DNA from: Rahnella victoriana
GTDB lineage: Bacteria > Pseudomonadota > Gammaproteobacteria > Enterobacterales > Enterobacteriaceae
Length of the DNA: 64,000 nucleotides
NCBI RefSeq assembly: GCF_004330295.1
Contig: NZ_SJOJ01000019.1
Location: 45,677 to 109,676 of the forward strand
Direction of reading: 5' to 3'
The position numbers and the translations under genes were made by a program. Shown here one piece after another: positions 59,308-64,000 of the stretch. The number at the start of each line of letters is the position of its first letter. The first letter of the stretch is position 1. The notes under the pieces are model-generated. The model had not been told where the DNA came from and made no database searches. It worked only from the letters and a program-made list of their open reading frames with translations.

Positions 59308-59321
59308 TATGTATAGACAAG
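59308..59321. promoter_or_regulatory. Putative HutC operator in the hutC-hutF gap
   Basis: TATGTATAGACAAG, 12 of 14 positions of the shared hut palindrome, 74 bp upstream of hutF and on the promoter side of divergent hutC. Confidence 0.75.
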
Positions 59322-59394
59322 TCGCTTAAAAGTTTTGCAATTGTTTCCATTAAATTGCGTTTATGTTTCTTCTTACTTGTTCAGGAAAGCTGTC

Positions 59395-60768
59395 ATGCCT
59401 GCTTATTTTGCTTCACGCGCCTTACTGGCTAACGGCTGGGCGCACAATGTGCGTCTTGACGTTGATGCCGCCGGAATACTGACAGCGGTGACTCCCGGCG
59501 GAGAGGCTGAGGGGTGTCTGCGCCTTCAGGGGCCGGTGGTACCGGGTATGCCCAACCTGCATTCTCACGCTTTTCAGCGGGTCATGGCAGGGCTGGCTGA
59601 AGTCGCCGGTAACCCGCAGGACAGCTTCTGGACGTGGCGGGATCTGATGTACCGCATGGTGCAGCGCCTGACGCCTGAACAGGTTGGCGTGATTGCCCGC
59701 CAGCTTTACATCGAAATGCTCAAAGGCGGCTATACACAGGTGGCGGAATTCCACTATCTGCATAACGACATCAGCGGTCAGCCCTATGCAGATCGCGGTG
59801 AAATGACCGCGCAGCTCAGTGACGCCGCCGCGCAGACCGGTATCGGTCTGACCTTGTTGCCGGTGCTGTACAGCTACGCCGGATTTGGTGCGCAACCTGC
59901 ACAGGCCGGGCAAAAACGCTTTATTCAGGATACGGACAGCTACCTGCAACAGCAGGACATTATCCGCCAGCAACTGAACGGGAAAACGCTGCAAAATCAG
60001 GGATTGTGCTTCCATTCCCTGCGCGCCGTCACACTGGAACAGATGCAAAATGTTTTGCAGGCCGGTGACAAAACCCTGCCGGTGCATATTCATATCGCCG
60101 AGCAACAGAAAGAAGTCAGCGACTGTCTGGGCTGGAGCGGACAACGTCCGATCACCTGGCTGTATGACAATCTGGATATAGATGCCCGCTGGTGCCTGAT
60201 CCACGCGACTCATGCCGACCGCTTTGAACTGGCGAGTATGGCAAACAGTGGCGCGGTCGCGGGCTTATGTCCGACGACGGAAGCCAATCTCGGCGACGGT
60301 ATTTTCCCTGGTGTGGATTATCTGGCCCATGCGGGGCGCTGGGGGATCGGTTCTGACAGCCATGTTTCCCTGAACGTGGTGGAAGAACTTCGCTGGTTTG
60401 AATACGGTCAGCGGCTGCGCGACCAGCGGCGAAACAGGCTGACCACATCAGCACAGCATTCTGTCGGCGACGTGCTGTATACGCAGGCATTGCAGGGCGG
60501 TGCACAGGCCTGCGGCGCGGCGATCGGCCAGTTAACGGCGGGTTATCGTGCCGACTGGCTCGTGCTCGACGGGCAGGATCCGTATCTGGCAGCGGCTAAA
60601 AACAGTGACTTGCTCAACCGCTGGCTGTTTGCGGGACACGCCGGGCAGATCCGCGATGTGTATGTCGGGGGCATTCCGCGCATCGTCAATGGTCAGCATG
60701 AACAGCAGCAGGCAGCCGCCGCAGATTTCCTGACACTTCTGAATCAGCTCGCGGAGAACGTCGCATGA
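59395..60768 (+). CDS. hutF: Formimidoylglutamate deiminase HutF
   Basis: 457 aa amidohydrolase-superfamily enzyme that converts N-formimidoyl-glutamate to N-formylglutamate and ammonia, the step specific to the five-step histidine pathway. Metal-ligand motifs are NLHSHAFQRVMAGLAEV, PVHIHIAEQQKEVSDC, LIHATHADRFE and GIGSDSHVSLNVVEELRW. The ATG at 59395 lies 8 nt after AGGAAA; an upstream frame adds 20 unrelated residues. It overlaps hutD (ATGA). Confidence 0.94.
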   Translation: MPAYFASRALLANGWAHNVRLDVDAAGILTAVTPGGEAEGCLRLQGPVVPGMPNLHSHAFQRVMAGLAEVAGNPQDSFWTWRDLMYRMVQRLTPEQVGVIARQLYIEMLKGGYTQVAEFHYLHNDISGQPYADRGEMTAQLSDAAAQTGIGLTLLPVLYSYAGFGAQPAQAGQKRFIQDTDSYLQQQDIIRQQLNGKTLQNQGLCFHSLRAVTLEQMQNVLQAGDKTLPVHIHIAEQQKEVSDCLGWSGQRPITWLYDNLDIDARWCLIHATHADRFELASMANSGAVAGLCPTTEANLGDGIFPGVDYLAHAGRWGIGSDSHVSLNVVEELRWFEYGQRLRDQRRNRLTTSAQHSVGDVLYTQALQGGAQACGAAIGQLTAGYRADWLVLDGQDPYLAAAKNSDLLNRWLFAGHAGQIRDVYVGGIPRIVNGQHEQQQAAAADFLTLLNQLAENVA

Positions 60769-61349
60769 AAGGCTGGCAGTATTTCTCCTTCAATACCCTG
60801 CCGGTCAGCCCGTGGCGCAATGGCGGCGGCGAAACCCGCGAAATTATCAGTTTTCCGCCGGGAAAAAGGGAGTTTGACTGGCGGGCGAGCATTGCCACGA
60901 TTGCACAGGACGGCCCGTTCTCGGCGTTTCCCGGCATTGACCGTTCCATCACCTTACTGAGCGGCGAGGGCGTGCATTTACAGGCTAACCCTGACGTAAA
61001 CCACAGGCTGGATACGACCGGCGAGCCGTTTGCGTTCAGCGGGGATATCGCCCTCAGCGCGCGTCTGCTGGGCGGTGTGACGACCGATTTCAACATCATG
61101 ACCCGCCGTGCATGCTGTGCCGCACAGGTCAAAGCGGCCAGAGAAGCCCTGCGTATCACCCGTGAAAACGGCGGTGTGGTTTATGTCATCAGCGGCACAT
61201 GGCGACTGCCGGATGGCACGGAAATCAGTGCGGGTGAGGGCGGATACTGGTCTGAACCCGCCACGCAGCAAGGAGAGGATTTTGTGAACCTTGTTCCCCT
61301 TACGCATCCTGACCACTGTCTGTTGTTGTGGGCCTCGATCACCGATTAA
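60765..61349 (+). CDS. hutD: HutD family protein
   Basis: 194 aa protein of the HutD/Ves cupin family (PF05962), common in hut loci; in Pseudomonas it is proposed to bind an intermediate and set the upper level of hut activity rather than catalyse a step. Conserved blocks are SPWRNGGGETREIISFPPG, DWRASIATIAQDGPFSAFPG and DRSITLLSGEGVHL. It is co-translated with hutF. A stretch of about 150 bp separates it from the next operator. Confidence 0.9.
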   Translation: MKGWQYFSFNTLPVSPWRNGGGETREIISFPPGKREFDWRASIATIAQDGPFSAFPGIDRSITLLSGEGVHLQANPDVNHRLDTTGEPFAFSGDIALSARLLGGVTTDFNIMTRRACCAAQVKAAREALRITRENGGVVYVISGTWRLPDGTEISAGEGGYWSEPATQQGEDFVNLVPLTHPDHCLLLWASITD

Positions 61350-61498
61350 CCCTGCGAGGAGGTTGCGCTAAAACGGAGCGTATCACGCACTGCATTGATT
61401 CATCCGTGACGGTCAAAACCGCCGCCGGAGGGAATGAAGGGCGTTAAAACGGCATCTGCCGGAACTGGCATAAAGCTTGCTTCGTTATGGCTGACTGA

Positions 61499-61512
61499 CT
61501 TGTATAGACAAG
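61499..61512 (+). promoter_or_regulatory. Putative HutC operator upstream of a decayed ABC gene
   Basis: CTTGTATAGACAAG, the best match of the four sites. Only a broken ABC-ATPase fragment lies immediately downstream, so the operator seems to be orphaned. Confidence 0.8.
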
Positions 61513-61541
61513 ACTATACAGTAATGGAGTCAGTCGCGTAA

Positions 61542-61786
61542 TTTGCCTGCGGCATAGCGGCGCAACAGGAGCGCAGCGACTACTTTATTAATAAGGTCGG
61601 ATGGCGCGGGTTTGAGCAGCACTTTCCGCGTCAGCTTTCCGGCGGCATGCAACAGCGTACCGCCATCGCGCGCGCACTGGCGAATGACCCGAACATTTTG
61701 CTGATGGATGGCCCTTTGGCGCACTCCCTCAAGCGCATGTCACAGAAGAGATTCGTACCGAAACGATGCAGGCGATAGATCACTGA
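61542..61786 (+). pseudogene. Remnant of an ABC transporter ATP-binding protein (hutV-like), frameshifted
   Basis: Open from the stop at 61539-61541; read in this frame, residues [20 protein letters not shown] and [19 protein letters not shown] give the ABC signature (LSGGMQQR) and Walker B. The catalytic Glu after MD is lost: GATG-GCCC at 61707-61714 looks like a one-base (A) deletion from GATGAGCCC. Shifting frame there restores PFGAL (D-loop region) and then TEETRTET-like ...[13 protein letters not shown] before a stop at 61784. The Walker A half is absent. This type of ATPase matches quaternary-amine/histidine importers such as HutV. A hairpin lies just downstream (61818-61845). Confidence 0.8.
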
Positions 61787-61817
61787 TTTGTCCCGACATG
61801 GTTTTTTAAGCATAAAC

Positions 61818-61845
61818 ACCCGGCGGGCTGAGTCCTTAGCCGGGT
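61818..61845 (+). terminator. Possible terminator-like hairpin upstream of hutH
   Basis: 7-bp inverted repeat ACCCGGC / GCCGGGT followed by TTTACTT; probably the terminator of the former operon that ended with the ABC gene. Confidence 0.45.
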
Positions 61846-61860
61846 TTACTTCCGGTTTCA

Positions 61861-61874
61861 CTTGTCTATACAGG
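61861..61874 (+). promoter_or_regulatory. Putative HutC operator upstream of hutHU
   Basis: CTTGTCTATACAGG, i.e. CCTGTATAGACAAG on the minus strand, 13 of 14 positions of the shared hut palindrome, ending 8 bp before the hutH start. Confidence 0.75.
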
Positions 61875-61882
61875 AATAGATT

Positions 61883-63433
61883 ATGGCTTCTTCAACCACT
61901 GAGTTATCCCTTTGCCGCCTGCAACCCGGTCATGTTGACCTGCCGATGCTGCGCAAGATTTATCAGGGCAATGTCCGCCTTGAACTGGCTGAGGAGGCGC
62001 GGGCTGGCGTGCTGGCATCGCAGGAAACGGTAACCCGTATTGTGGAGTCCGGGAAAGTGGTGTACGGCATTAACACCGGTTTCGGCAAGCTGGCTCAGAC
62101 GCGCATTCCTGCGGAGCGGCTGGCAGAGCTGCAACGCAATCTGGTGCTGTCGCACAGCGTGGGTATCGGCAAGGATCTGGCGGATAACGTGGTGCGTCTG
62201 GTGATGGCGACCAAAGTGCTGAGCCTGTCACGCGGGCATTCCGGTATCCGCATTGAGGTGATTGATGCGCTGATCGCCTTGTTCAATGCCGGTATGTATC
62301 CGTGCATTCCTGAGAAAGGCTCGGTCGGTGCCTCCGGCGATCTGGCACCGCTGGCGCACCTTTCGCTGATGCTGATTGGTGAAGGTCAGGTGACGGCCAA
62401 AGGCGAAAAAATGGCCGCCGCCGACGGGCTGGCGATTGTCGGGCTGACGCCGTTCGAGCTGGGACCGAAGGAGGGGCTGGCGTTGCTCAACGGTACGCAG
62501 GTGTCCACCTCGCTGGCGCTGTCAGGTCTGTTTGAAGCCGAACGGGTATTTTCTGCCGGACTGGTGGCGGGCGCATTATCGCTGGAAGCGATCAAAGGGT
62601 CGGTTAAGCCCCTTGACGCACGCATTCACGAGGCACGCGGTCAGCAGGGGCAGATGGCCGTGGCAGCGGCACTGACTGAGATCCTGGCCGGCAGTGACAT
62701 TGTTACGTCTCATGCAGAATGTGGTCGTGTGCAGGATCCGTACTCCATCCGCTGTGTCCCGCAGGTGATGGGTGCCTGTCTGGATAACCTGCATCATGCC
62801 GCCCGCATTTTGCGCATTGAAGCCAATGCCGCATCCGATAATCCACTGGTGTTTGCCGAAAATGGCGATGTGATTTCCGGCGGTAACTTCCACGCCGAAC
62901 CGGTGGCATTCGCTGCTGACATCATCGCGCTGGCGGTGGCTGAAATCGGCGCGATTTCAGAGCGCCGCATGGCGTTGCTGCTCGATACCGGTCTTTCCGG
63001 TTTGCCTGCGTTTCTGGTCAATGACGGCGGGGTGAATTCCGGATTTATGATCGCGCAGGTGACCGCGGCCGCACTGGCCTCCGAAAACAAATCACTGGCA
63101 CATCCGGGCAGCGTGGACAGCCTGCCGACCTCGGCGAATCAGGAAGATCACGTCTCCATGGCCACGTATGCAGCCCGACGTCTGGGTGATATGTGCTTCA
63201 ACACCAGCGTCGTGGTGGGTATCGAAGCCATGGCCGCCGCGCAAGGCATTGATTTCCATCGTCCGCTGAAAAGCTCCCCGACGCTGGAAAATGAGATGAA
63301 AGCCATCCGCGAAAACGTGGCATTCCTTGAAAAAGACCGCCTGATGGCATCGGATGTCGAGATGATGCGTCTCTGGGCTTCCCGCGAACACTGGCCGGCG
63401 GCCATCGAAGCGCTGCTGCCCGGTTTTGCCTGA
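61883..63433 (+). CDS. hutH: Histidine ammonia-lyase
   Basis: 516 aa lyase removing ammonia from L-histidine to give urocanate, the inducer of the regulon. The MIO cofactor is made from the Ala150-Ser151-Gly152 triad in [15 protein letters not shown]; the flanking [15 protein letters not shown] and [15 protein letters not shown] segments are conserved. Length is normal (~510). It begins [20 protein letters not shown], a few residues after the usual start of homologues. It is followed by hutU at 31 bp. Confidence 0.96.
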   Translation: MASSTTELSLCRLQPGHVDLPMLRKIYQGNVRLELAEEARAGVLASQETVTRIVESGKVVYGINTGFGKLAQTRIPAERLAELQRNLVLSHSVGIGKDLADNVVRLVMATKVLSLSRGHSGIRIEVIDALIALFNAGMYPCIPEKGSVGASGDLAPLAHLSLMLIGEGQVTAKGEKMAAADGLAIVGLTPFELGPKEGLALLNGTQVSTSLALSGLFEAERVFSAGLVAGALSLEAIKGSVKPLDARIHEARGQQGQMAVAAALTEILAGSDIVTSHAECGRVQDPYSIRCVPQVMGACLDNLHHAARILRIEANAASDNPLVFAENGDVISGGNFHAEPVAFAADIIALAVAEIGAISERRMALLLDTGLSGLPAFLVNDGGVNSGFMIAQVTAAALASENKSLAHPGSVDSLPTSANQEDHVSMATYAARRLGDMCFNTSVVVGIEAMAAAQGIDFHRPLKSSPTLENEMKAIRENVAFLEKDRLMASDVEMMRLWASREHWPAAIEALLPGFA

Positions 63434-63464
63434 TTTCATTCTGAATTGATATAAGGATACGACG

Positions 63465-64000
63465 ATGAACGCTCCACAAAAAACCGCGGTTGCCCGCGTT
63501 GTCCGTGCGCCTCATGGCACAGCACTGAGCTGCCAGAACTGGCTGATTGAAGCGGCGTACCGCATGATCCAAAACAACCTCGATCCGGATGTCGCCGAGC
63601 GCCCGGAAGATCTGGTGGTGTATGGCGGCATCGGCAAAGCCGCACGTAACTGGCCTGCCTTTGAAGCCATTCTGACCAGCCTGCGCGCGCTGCGAGAAGA
63701 CGAAACCTTGCTGGTGCAGTCCGGTAAGCCGGTGGGCGTTTTCCGCACCCACACCGACGCGCCGCGCGTGCTGATCGCCAACTCCAATATTGTGCCGCAC
63801 TGGGCAAACTGGGATCACTTTCATGAGCTGGATAAAGCCGGTCTGATGATGTACGGCCAGATGACCGCCGGTTCGTGGATTTACATTGGTGCACAGGGCA
63901 TCGTGCAGGGCACTTACGAAACTTTCGCGGAGGCGGGGCGTCAGCATTATGACAGCAACCTGCGCGGCAGGTGGATCCTGACAGCCGGTCTGGGCGGGAT
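63465..64000 (+). CDS. hutU: Urocanate hydratase HutU (C-terminus cut by window edge)
   Basis: The first 178 codons of urocanase, which adds water to urocanate to give imidazolonepropionate with bound NAD+. Recognised by the N-terminal block [20 protein letters not shown], followed by [19 protein letters not shown] and [15 protein letters not shown], then [23 protein letters not shown] at 63465 lies behind AAGGATACGACG. The gene continues past 64000; the catalytic and NAD-binding core is outside the window. Confidence 0.95.
   Translation, partial: MNAPQKTAVARVVRAPHGTALSCQNWLIEAAYRMIQNNLDPDVAERPEDLVVYGGIGKAARNWPAFEAILTSLRALREDETLLVQSGKPVGVFRTHTDAPRVLIANSNIVPHWANWDHFHELDKAGLMMYGQMTAGSWIYIGAQGIVQGTYETFAEAGRQHYDSNLRGRWILTAGLGG

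Overview
The window is chromosomal DNA of an enterobacterium (order Enterobacterales). The backbone follows the Escherichia coli K-12 order fkpA-slyX-slyD-yheV-kefB-kefG-yheS-yheT-yheU-prkB-yhfA-crp-yhfK-argD-pabA-fic-yhfG-ppiA-nirBD-cysG-trpS-gph-rpe-dam-damX-aroB-aroK-hof-mrcA-nudE-igaA-yrfG-hslR-hslO-pckA almost gene for gene. Protein divergence, the moderately GC-rich base composition and a Pseudomonas-like histidine utilisation cluster point away from Escherichia itself and towards a Yersiniaceae-type genus (Rahnella, Rouxiella, Ewingella or Serratia relatives). That genus-level guess is inference only.

Layout. 1-12.1 kb: protein folding genes (fkpA, slyD), the KefB/KefG potassium efflux system, the ABC-F protein yheS, yheT/yheU and prkB, with an inserted telA-like/xpaC-like pair and a LysE-type exporter. 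12.1-15.6 kb: an inserted, probably catabolic, unit of an M20 amidohydrolase, an MFS transporter and a divergent LysR regulator. 15.6-25.9 kb: yhfA, crp, yhfK, argD (with a double ARG box), pabA, the fic/yhfG pair, an inserted periplasmic DUF4432 protein and yjgR, then ppiA. 26-31.9 kb: a lone codA, then nirB-nirD-cysG under a recognisable FNR/NarL promoter, without nirC. 32-35.1 kb: an accessory two-gene unit, a Gly/Thr-rich lipoprotein without any aromatic residue and a TpsB/FhaC-type outer-membrane transporter. 35.1-45.2 kb: the aroK-aroB-damX-dam-rpe-gph-trpS superoperon and a hofMNOPQ operon in which hofO and hofP are fused. 45.3-55.1 kb: mrcA, nudE, igaA, yrfG, hslR, hslO, pckA.

55.1-64 kb departs from the K-12 order. 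An antitoxin/PIN-protein pair with a decayed toxin active site is followed by a hut regulon: hutGI and hutC on the minus strand, hutFD and hutHU on the plus strand. The presence of both HutF (formimidoylglutamate deiminase) and an N-formylglutamate deformylase-type HutG indicates the five-step route from histidine to glutamate plus formate and two ammonia. Four copies of a CTTGTATAGACAAG-like palindrome lie in the hut gaps and are probably HutC operators. One of them now precedes only a frameshifted remnant of an ABC transporter ATPase, the likely relic of a former hut uptake system.

Two copies of a ~123-bp GC-rich palindromic element lie 36.8 kb apart, each between convergent gene ends. No tRNA, rRNA, CRISPR array, intact insertion sequence or prophage gene was recognised. 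The observations most worth following up are the lipoprotein/TpsB pair, the HofO-HofP fusion, the decayed PIN toxin, the orphan HutC operator with its ABC pseudogene, and the repeated element.
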